64,000 nt of DNA, from the NCBI GenBank assembly GCA_023404095.1, contig JAEYDD010000026.1:248001-312000 (forward strand), read 5' to 3'. A program made the position numbers and the translations under genes. Within the stretch, counting starts at the first letter, position 1, and every line of letters starts with the position of its first letter. Below the pieces are notes generated by a model. The model searched no databases, was not told the origin of the DNA, and saw nothing but the letters and a program-made list of their open reading frames with translations. This document shows positions 7,899 through 16,518 of the stretch, in pieces. This stretch comes from Pseudomonadota bacterium. GTDB lineage: Bacteria > Pseudomonadota > Alphaproteobacteria > Rhizobiales > Rhizobiaceae.

Positions 7899-8852
7899 AT
7901 GAAGATCTCACGACGCCTCTTTTCGACGACGCTGGCCGCTGCGTTTGCCGTGCCGCTTTTCCACCTCGCTCCGGCCGCAGCCGCCGACAAGGTCGTGCGC
8001 ATCGGTTATCAGAAGTATGGCACGCTCGTCCTGCTGAAAGGCAAGGGGCTGCTGGAGCAGAAGCTGGAAAAGATCGGCTATACGGTGTCCTGGACCGAAT
8101 TTCCGGCGGGACCCCAGCTGCTGGAAGCGCTGAATGTCGGCGCGGTCGATTTCGGTTCCACCGGCGAGACGCCGCCCATCTTCGCACAGGCCGCCGGCGC
8201 GCCGCTTGTCTATATCGCACACGAACCGCCCGCTCCGCGCGGTGAGGCGATCCTTGTGCCGAAGGACAGTCCGATCCAGAAGGTCGCGGACCTCAAGGGC
8301 AGGACGATCGTGCTGAACAAGGGCTCCAACGTCCACTATTTGCTGGTGAAGGCGCTGGAAGAGGCTGGCCTCCAGTACAGCGATATCAAGACGTCTTTCC
8401 TGCCGCCGGCGGACGCCCGTGCCGCCTTTGAACAGGGGGCGGTCGATGCCTGGGTCATCTGGGACCCCTTCCAGGCTGCCGCCGAGGTGGCGATCGAAGC
8501 GCGCGAACTGCGAAACGGCGAAGGCATCGTGCCGAACCACCAGTTCTATCTTGGCGCCAAGCCATTCGTGGACGGCCATCCGCAGGCAGTCGACGCCGTG
8601 ATCGAGGCGCTTGCGGAAATCGACGAGTGGGCGAAGGCGAATACTGCTGCGGTGGCCGCCGAGCTTGCGCCCTCGGTCGGCATTCCGGAAGACGTCCTCA
8701 AGATCGCGCTTGAGCGCCAGTCCTACGGCGTCAAGGCGATCGACGACAAGGTGGCAGCCCAGCAGCAGGCGATTGCGGACACGTTCTTCGATCTCGGCCT
8801 GATCCCGAACAAGATCTCGATTGCCGATGTCGTGCGAAAGGGTGGCGCCTGA
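7899..8852 (+). CDS. ssuA: aliphatic-sulfonate/nitrate-family ABC substrate-binding protein
   Basis: 317-residue periplasmic protein of the SsuA/TauA/NrtA family. The signal peptide MKISRRLFSTTLAAAFAVPL carries an RR pair, so Tat export is possible. The mature protein shows the family segments VRIGYQKYGTLVLLKGKGLL, LNVGAVDFGSTGETPPIFAQ and QGAVDAWVIWDPF (cited in parts). It is the first gene of a three-gene importer; its TGA overlaps the ATG of the permease. No desulfonating monooxygenase (ssuD) or flavin reductase (ssuE) lies nearby, so the exact ligand (alkanesulfonate, taurine or related) is inferred only from similarity. Confidence 0.88.
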   Translation: MKISRRLFSTTLAAAFAVPLFHLAPAAAADKVVRIGYQKYGTLVLLKGKGLLEQKLEKIGYTVSWTEFPAGPQLLEALNVGAVDFGSTGETPPIFAQAAGAPLVYIAHEPPAPRGEAILVPKDSPIQKVADLKGRTIVLNKGSNVHYLLVKALEEAGLQYSDIKTSFLPPADARAAFEQGAVDAWVIWDPFQAAAEVAIEARELRNGEGIVPNHQFYLGAKPFVDGHPQAVDAVIEALAEIDEWAKANTAAVAAELAPSVGIPEDVLKIALERQSYGVKAIDDKVAAQQQAIADTFFDLGLIPNKISIADVVRKGGA

Positions 8853-9688
8853 TGGCGGACACATCGCTGGCCGGCTTTGCTGCCGGCGAGACCCGTCGGC
8901 CCAATCTCAAGGGCCTGGGGCGCGCGCTGGCGCCCTGGGCTCTTCCCATCGTCATTCTTGTCGTCTGGGAAGTCGCTGCCCGCGCGGGTTTGGTCACGGC
9001 CCGTCTGATGCCGGCGCCGACGACGGTCGCGGCGGCGTTTTGGCGTTCATTGCTGGACGGGTCGCTCCTTGTCCACACGCTCGCTTCGACACAGCGAGCC
9101 GTCATCGGTCTGGTGATCGGCGGTGGGCTCGGCTTCGTCGCCGGCGTGCTGAACGGTCTCTGGAAGCCCGCGGAAACCTTGCTGGACAGCACGCTGCAAA
9201 TGGTGCGGAACATTCCGCATCTTGCGCTGATCCCGTTGGTGATCCTCTGGTTCGGGATCGACGAGACGGCGAAGATCTTCCTCGTTGCGATCGGCGTGTT
9301 CTTCCCGATCTACATCAACACTTTCTACGGTGTGCGCACGATCGATCCGCAACTAATTGAAATGGCTTCCGTCTACGGGCTGGACCGGAAGGCCTTGATT
9401 CGCCGCATCATCCTGCCGGGCGCGCTTCCCTCGATCCTCGTCGGACTTCGTTACGCGCTGGGCTTCATGTGGCTGACGCTCATCGTTGCCGAGACGATTT
9501 CTGCGACGAGCGGCATCGGCTACATGACGATGAATGCGCGGGAGTTCCTGCAGACTGATGTCGTGCTGCTGGGCATCATCGTCTATGCGCTGCTTGGCAA
9601 GGCTGCCGACGTGGCCACCCGCGCAATCGAAAAGCGCGTACTCGTCTGGCACCCTGCCTACCAGGCTGATTCAGGAGCGAAACGATGA
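8852..9688 (+). CDS. ssuC: sulfonate-family ABC transporter permease
   Basis: 278-residue inner-membrane permease of the BPD_transp_1 superfamily. About six membrane spans are visible, beginning with LAPWALPIVILVVWEVAARA. The cytoplasmic coupling loop is in the segment MASVYGLDRKALIRRIILPGALPSILVG (cited as its region), matching the EAA motif with its conserved Gly. Overlaps ssuA by one base and ssuB by four, so the three proteins are translationally coupled. Length is normal for SsuC. Confidence 0.9.
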   Translation: MADTSLAGFAAGETRRPNLKGLGRALAPWALPIVILVVWEVAARAGLVTARLMPAPTTVAAAFWRSLLDGSLLVHTLASTQRAVIGLVIGGGLGFVAGVLNGLWKPAETLLDSTLQMVRNIPHLALIPLVILWFGIDETAKIFLVAIGVFFPIYINTFYGVRTIDPQLIEMASVYGLDRKALIRRIILPGALPSILVGLRYALGFMWLTLIVAETISATSGIGYMTMNAREFLQTDVVLLGIIVYALLGKAADVATRAIEKRVLVWHPAYQADSGAKR

Positions 9689-10440
9689 GCCTCGCTGAAA
9701 TTTCCACGCCGCCGGATGTCCGGGAAGTGACCGGCGGCCTGCCGATCTCGCTCAACCGTGTCGAAAAATCCTTTGGCAAGCTCATCGTTCTCAACAGCTT
9801 CAACCTGGAGATTCCCGCAGGCCAGTTTCTCGCCGTCGTCGGGCGCTCCGGGGGCGGCAAGTCGACGCTGATGCGGCTGATCGCCGGCCTCGACGGGGCC
9901 AGCAGCGGTCGCGTCTCGATTGCAGGAGAGAAGGTCGAGCGCCTCCATCCGTCCGTCCGCCTGCTCTTTCAGGAGGCCCGGCTCGTGCCCTGGCAGCGCG
10001 TCGTCGAAAATGTCGGCATCGCCCGCGGTCCAAACTGGCGGGAGACGGCGCGGCGTGCCCTTGCGGATGTCGGGCTGGAAGGCCGCGAGGAGGATTGGCC
10101 GAGCGTCCTGTCCGGCGGCCAGCGTCAACGCGTGGCACTCGCCCGCGCGCTTGTCAGCCAGCCGCAGATCCTGTTGCTCGACGAGCCGTTTGGTGCGCTT
10201 GACGCATTGACGCGCATCGAAATGCATCGCCTGCTTGAGCGAATCTGGGCGCAGCGTGGCTTTACGACGGTACTGATCACCCACGATGTTGCGGAAGCCG
10301 TCGCCTTGGCGGACTGCGTCGTCGTCTTGCGCGAGGGGGCAATCGCGCTCGACATTGACATCCAACTCGATCGCCCGCGCCAGGAACTGGCCGATCCGCA
10401 GGCCGTCGATCTGCAACGCCGCATACTCGAGGCTGTATAA
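9685..10440 (+). CDS. ssuB: sulfonate-family ABC transporter ATPase
   Basis: 251-residue ABC ATPase. Motifs in order: Walker A GRSGGGKST near residue 53, the Q-loop LLFQEARLVPWQRV characteristic of the NrtD/SsuB/TauB group, signature LSGGQRQRVALARAL, Walker B ILLLDEPFGALD and the H-loop VLITHDVAEA. It energises uptake through SsuC. It is the last gene of the operon, followed after 6 bp by a nine-pair hairpin that separates it from the convergent antiporter gene. Confidence 0.92.
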   Translation: MSLAEISTPPDVREVTGGLPISLNRVEKSFGKLIVLNSFNLEIPAGQFLAVVGRSGGGKSTLMRLIAGLDGASSGRVSIAGEKVERLHPSVRLLFQEARLVPWQRVVENVGIARGPNWRETARRALADVGLEGREEDWPSVLSGGQRQRVALARALVSQPQILLLDEPFGALDALTRIEMHRLLERIWAQRGFTTVLITHDVAEAVALADCVVVLREGAIALDIDIQLDRPRQELADPQAVDLQRRILEAV

Positions 10441-10446
10441 GATTGA

Positions 10447-10467
10447 AGGGGAGCCGCTGGCTCCCCT
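10447..10467. terminator. bidirectional terminator-like hairpin
   Basis: AGGGGAGCC (10447-10455), loop GCT, GGCTCCCCT (10459-10467): a perfect nine-pair stem between the convergent ssuB and kefB-type genes. No long T-run on either side, so termination strength is uncertain. Confidence 0.5.
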
Positions 10468-10484
10468 CGAAATCGCTGCGCCGA

Positions 10485-12287
10485 CTACGCGTTCCCGGGG
10501 CCGGCCGGCGCCTTCTTCTGGGGGGCGTTGCCGTGGATCAGGTCGCGCCCGGCATAGATGCCCTCGGCTGTCTCGATGGCGAGGCGTTCGCTGTCTCGGC
10601 GACGGACGTCCTCCATCACGCGCTGCCGCTCCTCGTCGTCCACGTCCATCACCTCCAGCGCCTTCTCTCCCAGCGCCAGGGCGGATTCGAAGGTTTCGCG
10701 GATCTGCCATTCCACGCCGGCCTGGATCAGTTCTATCGCGTGCTCGCGGTCGAAGGACCGCGCGAGCACCGGAACCATGGGGAATTCCGAGCGAAGGAGT
10801 TCGGCGATCTTCAGGCTCAGCACCCGATCATTGACGGCGATGATGACCATGCGTGCGTCATGCGCTCCGGCCGCGTGAAGGATGTCCAGACGTGAGCCGT
10901 CGCCGTAGTGGACCTTGAAACCGAAGTCGCGCGCATTGCGGATCGCATCCGTATCCGTCTCGATGATCGAGATCGAGCAGCCGTTGGACAGAAGCGGCTG
11001 GCTGACAATCTGGCCGAAACGGCCAAAACCGATCAGAAGCACGCTTGCCGAAAGGCCGTCGGCGATTTCGACCCCCTCCATCGACGGTCCGGTTTTCGGA
11101 ACGAGGCGATCGTGCAGGATCATCATGATGGGGGTAAGCGCCATGGAGACGATGATCGTCGCGGTCAGCATGGCGTTGGCCTGCGTGTCGATGATGCCCA
11201 CGGCCGTGGCGGCGGCATAGAGCACGAAGGCGAACTCGCCGCCCTGAGCCATCAGCATTGCGCGCTCGATCGCTTCCCGCCGGCCTGCGGTGAAAAGGCG
11301 GGCAACCGTATAGATGCCGAATATCTTCAATGCCATGTAGGCGACGACGGCAACGGCGATGAGGTGCCAGTTGGCGGCGATGACTGCAAGGTCGAGCGAC
11401 ATCCCGACACCCAGGAAGAACAGGCCGAGAAGGATGCCGCGGAAGGGCTCCACATCGGCCTCGAGTTGATGGCGGAACGAGGATTCCGACAGAAGCACTC
11501 CGGCCAGAAAGGCGCCCATCGCCATCGAGAGGCCGCCCAGTTGCATGGCCAGTGCGGCGCCGAGCACGACGAAGAGCGCGGCTGCGGTCATCACCTCGCG
11601 CGCCTTCGCCTTGCCGAGAAGACGAAACAGCGGGTCGAGAAGATAGCGCCCGGCAAGCACAAGGCCGATGATGGAAGCAAGCCCGATTGCGACACCGGTC
11701 ATCCGGTCGGCGAGCGTGGCGTCTGCCCCTCCGGGTGCAAGGAACGCGACCAGCGCCAGCAGCGGCACGATTGCGAGATCCTCAAGCAACAGGATCGCGA
11801 CGATCCTGCGCCCCTTGGGCAGGCCCATCGCCCGGCGCTCCTCCAGCATCTGCATGACGATGGCGGTCGAGGTCAGCACGAAACCGGTGCCGGCGACGAA
11901 ACTCTGCGCCACGGGATAGCCAAGTGCGAGGCCGACGCACGTCAGCAAGCCGATGCAAAGGGCAACCTGGGCGAGGCCGAGGCCGAAAATTTCTCCGCGC
12001 ATCGACCATAGCCGCGACGGCTGCATCTCAAGCCCGATGACAAACAGAAACATCACGACCCCGAGTTCTGCGACGTGCAGGATCGATTGCGGATCGGAAA
12101 ACAGCCCTATGCCGAACGGTCCGATGACCAGCCCGGCGGCAAGATAACCCAGCACGGAGCCGAGCCCCAGGCGCTTGAAAAGGGGGACAGCGATGACGGC
12201 CGCCCCCAGAAGGATGACGATGGGTGCGAGAGCAAAACCGTGATGGGAGGCCGCTTCGGCGGCATGAACAACGGGTTCCGACGCCAT
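10485..12287 (-). CDS. KefB/KefC-type monovalent cation:proton antiporter (CPA2)
   Basis: 600-residue CPA2 antiporter. Residues about 20-395 form a Na/H-exchanger-type membrane domain of about 12 helices with the conserved LEDLAIVPLLALVAF segment. From residue 415 a RCK/TrkA-N NAD-binding domain starts with the Rossmann loop GFGRFGQ (420-426). The C-terminal tail is charged and Pro/Ala-rich. Such proteins exchange K+ for H+ and, in Kef, protect against electrophiles. The glutathione-gated KefF/KefG partner is not present; instead a small membrane protein is encoded 3 bp upstream. The start codon has no obvious ribosome-binding site, suggesting coupling to that gene. Confidence 0.88.
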   Translation of the reverse strand: MASEPVVHAAEAASHHGFALAPIVILLGAAVIAVPLFKRLGLGSVLGYLAAGLVIGPFGIGLFSDPQSILHVAELGVVMFLFVIGLEMQPSRLWSMRGEIFGLGLAQVALCIGLLTCVGLALGYPVAQSFVAGTGFVLTSTAIVMQMLEERRAMGLPKGRRIVAILLLEDLAIVPLLALVAFLAPGGADATLADRMTGVAIGLASIIGLVLAGRYLLDPLFRLLGKAKAREVMTAAALFVVLGAALAMQLGGLSMAMGAFLAGVLLSESSFRHQLEADVEPFRGILLGLFFLGVGMSLDLAVIAANWHLIAVAVVAYMALKIFGIYTVARLFTAGRREAIERAMLMAQGGEFAFVLYAAATAVGIIDTQANAMLTATIIVSMALTPIMMILHDRLVPKTGPSMEGVEIADGLSASVLLIGFGRFGQIVSQPLLSNGCSISIIETDTDAIRNARDFGFKVHYGDGSRLDILHAAGAHDARMVIIAVNDRVLSLKIAELLRSEFPMVPVLARSFDREHAIELIQAGVEWQIRETFESALALGEKALEVMDVDDEERQRVMEDVRRRDSERLAIETAEGIYAGRDLIHGNAPQKKAPAGPGNA

Positions 12288-12290
12288 GGA

Positions 12291-12560
12291 TCAGGTCTTT
12301 GCCAGTTGCCATGCCAGCATCGCCGCAAGCGCTGCCGGAACCGCGAAGACCACAAGCAGGATTGGCAGTTCCTGCGCGACCGTATATCCGGCCTTCGTCA
12401 CGCCCACCCACATGTTGGTCAGCGACACCGCCAGCCAGGCGGGCACGAAGATCTTCGCAGCGGTTGCCGCTCCGGCGGCATCGCCGCCCCAAAGCTTCCC
12501 GAACAGCGCGAAGACGCAGAGCAATGCGGCGCCTCCGATGATGACAAGCAACATATGCAT
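12291..12560 (-). CDS. small conserved membrane protein upstream of the Kef-type antiporter
   Basis: 89-residue hydrophobic protein starting MHMLLVIIGGAALLCVFALF. Three likely membrane segments are visible (about residues 3-21, 36-52 and 65-86). ATG 12560 was chosen because the frame upstream runs across the promoter region and is not protein-like. The gene ends 3 bp before the antiporter start, implying co-transcription and probably coupled translation. No catalytic motif is visible. By position it could be an accessory or assembly subunit of the antiporter, but no function is assigned. Confidence 0.65.
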   Translation of the reverse strand: MHMLLVIIGGAALLCVFALFGKLWGGDAAGAATAAKIFVPAWLAVSLTNMWVGVTKAGYTVAQELPILLVVFAVPAALAAMLAWQLAKT

Positions 12561-12749
12561 GATCGTTCCCTGCTCCCTTTCCCCGCGGCATGCCGCCTTC
12601 GGCAAGTCATTGGCGGAATTGCCGCTTCGTTCAACCGTCGCCTGCCGGAACGGTCCAGCCGCGTCCTCCGATAACACAAAGCAAATGTCTGCGGCGATAG
12701 CTTTGAAGATTGTGCGTGTGGCCGCAAATTGGGCTACAAGCCTTTGGTG

Positions 12750-13220
12750 ATGAAAAATGGCTCTTCTCCAAGGTCCCGCTTCGGGATCCGCTTCTCGCTG
12801 CTTGCCCGCCGCTGGCGGCGGGCCCTCGATACGCGCCTCGCCGAGTCGGGTCTTTCGGACGCCACCTGGGCGCCCCTGATCCACTTGCAGGAAACCGGAG
12901 GCGGCGTTTCGCAGAAGGAACTGGCAGCACTTGTGGGCATCGACGGTTCCAGCCTCGTCCGCCTGCTTGATATCCTCTGCAGGCAGGACCTGGCCGAACG
13001 TCGCATCGATGAGAAGGACAGCCGCGCGCGGTTGATCTATCTCACGGCGAAGGGCGAGGAGCGGGTTGCCGACATCCGGCGGCACCTGGCGGAAGGCGAG
13101 GAGGAAATGCTGGCGGATATCTCCGACAGGGAGATCGCCGAAATGCTCGAGCACTTCGACAAAATCGAACAGCGGCTTTCCGACATACAGGCGCGCCGTC
13201 GCCGAGACGCTTCCGAATGA
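12750..13220 (+). CDS. MarR-family transcriptional regulator
   Basis: 156-residue MarR-type winged-helix regulator. Helix-turn-helix lies around VSQKELAALVGIDGSSLVRLLDIL, followed by the wing RRIDEKDSRARLIYLTAKGEE (given in parts). ATG 12750 is preferred over an upstream TTG. It diverges from the small-protein/antiporter pair over 189 bp and overlaps the FUSC gene by four bases, so it probably controls that membrane protein and perhaps the antiporter in response to phenolic or other lipophilic compounds. The ligand is unknown. Confidence 0.87.
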   Translation: MKNGSSPRSRFGIRFSLLARRWRRALDTRLAESGLSDATWAPLIHLQETGGGVSQKELAALVGIDGSSLVRLLDILCRQDLAERRIDEKDSRARLIYLTAKGEERVADIRRHLAEGEEEMLADISDREIAEMLEHFDKIEQRLSDIQARRRRDASE

Positions 13221-14368
13221 ACACGAAAATACCTATGCCCGCCGAGGCTGAGCCGTCTGTTGTGCATAACGCGCGCCGGGTAGACGCGATGCGACAGGTC
13301 CTCCACACCCATCAGGTCCGCGAGAGCATGATGCTGGCGCAGCAGCCCTGCCTGCGTAACGCCGCGCTGGCTGGTTTCCAGGCGGCGGCGACCGCGGCGG
13401 TCGCGCTGCCGATCGTCCTGCTCTCGCCCTGGCCGCATCTGATCGGCTTCGCCTCGTTGGGAGCGCTCGTCGCGCTGTTCGGGCGGTTCGCGCCGCGCGC
13501 GAGCCGGGGCAGGGTCCTTATTCTTTGTGCGTTCTGGCAGACCTTCGCCGTCCTCGTCATGTCGCTGGCGACCTGGCTCGGCGCATCTCCCGCCATTGAG
13601 TTGCTGGTGCTTGCCGTTTGCTCCGGCCTGTTTTCCTTCGTCAGCGTGTCCGGGCAGTTCGGCCCGCCGGGTCCGCTCATCTTTGTGTTCGCTGCGGGCG
13701 CGTCGATGGGGCCGGTGGATTCCGGCTCGGCTGTGGTCGAGCGTGCAATCGCAACTGCGTCGGTCGCCCTCATCGCCTTTGCCGTGTGTGCATTGACGGA
13801 AGTCCTGCGCCAGCTTCCGGTGGATGGCAGTTCCATTGCTGCCGAGCCACGGCGGCCGGTCGCTCATCGGGTGATCTCAGCTATTCGTGTCGCGCTCGGG
13901 GCTGCGGTCGCAGCCCTCTCGGCGCACGCGCTGGGTGCGGCTCATCCTGCCTGGGCGGCCATCGGGGCAGTCGCCGTCATCCAGGGAACCCATCTTCACA
14001 TCAGCATGAACCGCGCCCTGCAGCGCACGACCGGCACCATCATCGGTGCCGTTGTCGTATGGATCGTCCTGGCCCATGATCCGTCTGTCTGGACGATCGT
14101 CGCGTTGCTGGCCGCCCTTCAGTTCGCAACCGAGATTGTCATCGGGTTCAACTATGCCCTGGGCCAGATCTTCGTCACGCCGATGGCCTTGCTCATGAGC
14201 CAACTGGCGGCACCGCACGCCTCCGGGCTGGGGATGGTGCCGGAGCGGGTGCTGGACACACTCCTCGGCGCCGGTATCGGTGTGGTGCTCGCCATCCTAT
14301 GCTCGACGCTTGATGACAGGCGATATCTCGCCGACCATCACGCGACCCGTGCGGCGCGGCAATCTTGA
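13217..14368 (+). CDS. FUSC-family inner-membrane protein
   Basis: 383-residue polytopic membrane protein of the fusaric-acid-resistance (FUSC/YccS-like) family. Two hydrophobic bundles are visible (about residues 45-195 and 215-365) with the second-half motif HPAWAAIGAVAVIQGTHLHI and MNRALQRTTGTIIGAVVVWI, the typical FUSC repeat containing an Arg pair in RALQRT. Relatives are parts of aromatic-acid and drug efflux systems (AaeB-type). Cotranscribed with the MarR gene, which fits control by a toxic small molecule. No membrane-fusion partner gene is adjacent. Confidence 0.8.
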   Translation: MNTKIPMPAEAEPSVVHNARRVDAMRQVLHTHQVRESMMLAQQPCLRNAALAGFQAAATAAVALPIVLLSPWPHLIGFASLGALVALFGRFAPRASRGRVLILCAFWQTFAVLVMSLATWLGASPAIELLVLAVCSGLFSFVSVSGQFGPPGPLIFVFAAGASMGPVDSGSAVVERAIATASVALIAFAVCALTEVLRQLPVDGSSIAAEPRRPVAHRVISAIRVALGAAVAALSAHALGAAHPAWAAIGAVAVIQGTHLHISMNRALQRTTGTIIGAVVVWIVLAHDPSVWTIVALLAALQFATEIVIGFNYALGQIFVTPMALLMSQLAAPHASGLGMVPERVLDTLLGAGIGVVLAILCSTLDDRRYLADHHATRAARQS

Positions 14369-14415
14369 CGCCGTTGCAACCACGTGGATTGTCTCGTCGG
14401 CGAGATAGCCGCTGC

Positions 14416-14432
14416 GCTGCGGCAGCGCCGCA
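14416..14432. terminator. hairpin between convergent FUSC and aldo/keto reductase genes
   Basis: CTGCGGC (14416-14422), loop AGC, GCCGCAG (14426-14432): a perfect seven-pair stem in the 139 bp convergent gap. There is no T-run, so it is only a candidate terminator. Confidence 0.35.
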
Positions 14433-14507
14433 GTGCCCGTTCTCGTGGAGCGTAGTGCCACCCCACAACGGACGTTGCAGAACCTCCGTCGTGAGAGCCT
14501 TTCCTTG

Positions 14508-15563
14508 CTACTTGAGGTGTGGCCCGAGGAGGACCCGATCCGCCTCGCTCAACCGGTCGCTGGCGGTATTGAGCTGGTGCCAATAGGGGTACAGGACCGG
14601 CGGCGCGCTGACGGCGTCAAGGCGCGCACGTTCCTCGTCCGACAGGGTCAGCGCGGCTGCTGCCAGATTGTCGCTGAACTGTTCGGGCGTGCGCCCGCCG
14701 ATGATGACCGAGGTGACACCCGGCCGGCCTAGTAGCCAGGCGAGTGCCACACGCGCCGCGGAGACGTTGCGCTCGTTGCCGATTGCCACCAGCGTGTCGA
14801 CGATGTTCCACAGCCTGTCCTCGTCCCGGATCGGCGGCTCCGTCCATCCGGCGAACTGCCGCGTGCCTTCGGGCGCCGACTGGTTGCGGCGGTGTTTGCC
14901 CGAGAGCAGGCCGCCAGCGATCGGGCTCCAGACCAGCACGCCAAGGCCCTGATCGACGGAGATCGGGAGGAGTTCGTACTCTGCTTCGCGCGCTTCGAGC
15001 GTGTAATGTATCTGCTGGCTTACGAAGCGCGATTGCCGGTCTCTGTCGCTCACCCCCAGCGCCTTCATGATGTGCCAGCCGGAGAAGTTGGAGCAGCCGA
15101 TATAGCGCACCTTTCCCTGGCGAACGAGCAGGTCCAGCGCTTCCATCGTCTCTTCAAGCGGGGTGATGCCGTCCCATTCGTGCAACTGGTAGAGATCGAT
15201 CACGTCGGTCTTCAAGCGCCGCAGGCTGGCCTCGCAGGCACGGATGAGATGATAGCGCGAGGAGCCGACATCGTTGGGATCCGGCGACATCGCAAAACGC
15301 GCCTTGGTGGCAATGAGCAGGCCATTGCGACGCGGTCCGCCGATGATTTCCCCCAGCACTTCCTCGCACGCACCTTCGGAGTAGACATCCGCCGTGTCGA
15401 TGAAATTGACGCCTGCATCGAGGCACATGTCGACCAGCCGTCGGGCGTCGGAGACGCCGAGGTCGCCAACCGTCTTTGCCCAACCCTTGCCACCAAAGGT
15501 CATGGTTCCCATCGTGATGGTCGAGACTTTCAGGCCCGAGCGACCGAGGAGGCGGTATTCCAT
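14508..15563 (-). CDS. aldo/keto reductase
   Basis: 351-residue NADPH-dependent aldo/keto reductase TIM barrel. The catalytic tetrad is visible: Asp and Tyr in FIDTADVYSEG, Lys in IATKARF and His in LYQLHEWDG. The cofactor-binding C-terminal part contains SVIIGGRTPEQF. ATG 15563 (MEYRLLGRSGLKVS) is the family start; AAGGAACG lies upstream. It lies downstream of a GntR gene and a zinc alcohol dehydrogenase on the same strand, suggesting a small carbohydrate- or polyol-oxidation operon. Length fits the larger AKR subgroup (about 340-350). Confidence 0.88.
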   Translation of the reverse strand: MEYRLLGRSGLKVSTITMGTMTFGGKGWAKTVGDLGVSDARRLVDMCLDAGVNFIDTADVYSEGACEEVLGEIIGGPRRNGLLIATKARFAMSPDPNDVGSSRYHLIRACEASLRRLKTDVIDLYQLHEWDGITPLEETMEALDLLVRQGKVRYIGCSNFSGWHIMKALGVSDRDRQSRFVSQQIHYTLEAREAEYELLPISVDQGLGVLVWSPIAGGLLSGKHRRNQSAPEGTRQFAGWTEPPIRDEDRLWNIVDTLVAIGNERNVSAARVALAWLLGRPGVTSVIIGGRTPEQFSDNLAAAALTLSDEERARLDAVSAPPVLYPYWHQLNTASDRLSEADRVLLGPHLK

Positions 15564-15696
15564 GTTTTCGTTCCTTGTGTTGGATTGGAGTGCCCTGAGT
15601 GCATTGTGCACCAGGGTGGCAGGGACACGTCAAGTCGTGACATATCCCCTGTCGAAGTCGTTGAACGACGCCCAGCCGGCCGGTGCCGGCGGGATG

Positions 15697-16431
15697 TCAG
15701 CCCGATTGCATGTCCAATATGGCCAACGCATTGGCGTAGTTGGGCTCCATCGCCTCGATATGCTCCCTAAGAAGGAGGCGCAGTTGATCGGCATCTCTTG
15801 CCTCAACGGCGTGGGCGATCTGGTGGTGTTCTTGCAGGGTCTTTTGCCGGTGCAGGCCAAGTTGCTCGGCGAGATGCGATCGCAATGCCGCCAGCCGACC
15901 GGCGGCGATCCCGTAGGCTTCGATGACCAGCGGGTTGCCACAATGCACAATGAATGCCTCATGGAACTGGGTATCCGCCGTGGCATAGGCAAATGAATCG
16001 TCTTCGTCGCGCGCCTTCTCCATGAGCGCGAGCGCCCGCCGAAGCGCCGAATGCAGGGCTTCCGGCGCTCGTTGCGTGGCCCAGTCCGCAGCCAGCAGTT
16101 CAAGCTGGAGGCGATACTCCACCAGCGAATGCAAGGTCCCTTGATCCGGCTTGAAGACAAAGCTGCCGCGGCGCGGCAGGATGGTGATGAGCCCCTGCAA
16201 TTGCAGCATGGTCAACGCTTCGCGCACCGGTGTGCGGCTGACTTCCATGGCGGCCGCGATCCTTTCCTCCGAAAGGGCCTCGCCCAGCGCCAGTTCGCGG
16301 CGAAGAATGGCGGCTTTCAAGCGATCGGCGACAATCTCCGCAAGCGACTGCGTCCTGACGGGACTCATCTTCATCGGATTAACGTTCCTGTCGGCTTTCA
16401 GGCTCTCTTGTTCGTTCATGGGGCGCATCAT
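15697..16431 (-). CDS. GntR-family (FCD) transcriptional regulator
   Basis: About 244-residue regulator. An N-terminal winged HTH (LAEIVADRLKAAILRREL, SEERIAAAMEVSRTPVREAL) is followed by an all-helical FCD ligand domain with typical metal/ligand residues (RLQLE, DTQFHEAF, ...LREHIEAM). The start is uncertain: ATGs at 16470, 16431 and 16419 are in frame and none has a convincing ribosome-binding site; 16431 is a compromise. It is sandwiched between the ADH and AKR genes and probably represses them and the divergent M24 peptidase gene. The ligand is likely a hydroxy- or keto-acid, as for other FCD regulators (inference). Confidence 0.85.
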   Translation of the reverse strand: MMRPMNEQESLKADRNVNPMKMSPVRTQSLAEIVADRLKAAILRRELALGEALSEERIAAAMEVSRTPVREALTMLQLQGLITILPRRGSFVFKPDQGTLHSLVEYRLQLELLAADWATQRAPEALHSALRRALALMEKARDEDDSFAYATADTQFHEAFIVHCGNPLVIEAYGIAAGRLAALRSHLAEQLGLHRQKTLQEHHQIAHAVEARDADQLRLLLREHIEAMEPNYANALAILDMQSG

Positions 16432-16518
16432 TGTTACTGATCGGCTAGGACGGCCAATCGTTACAGACATTCCCCTGCCGCGATAAGGGGGCAGGTACGG
16501 ACATGTTCCCCCTGCAGG

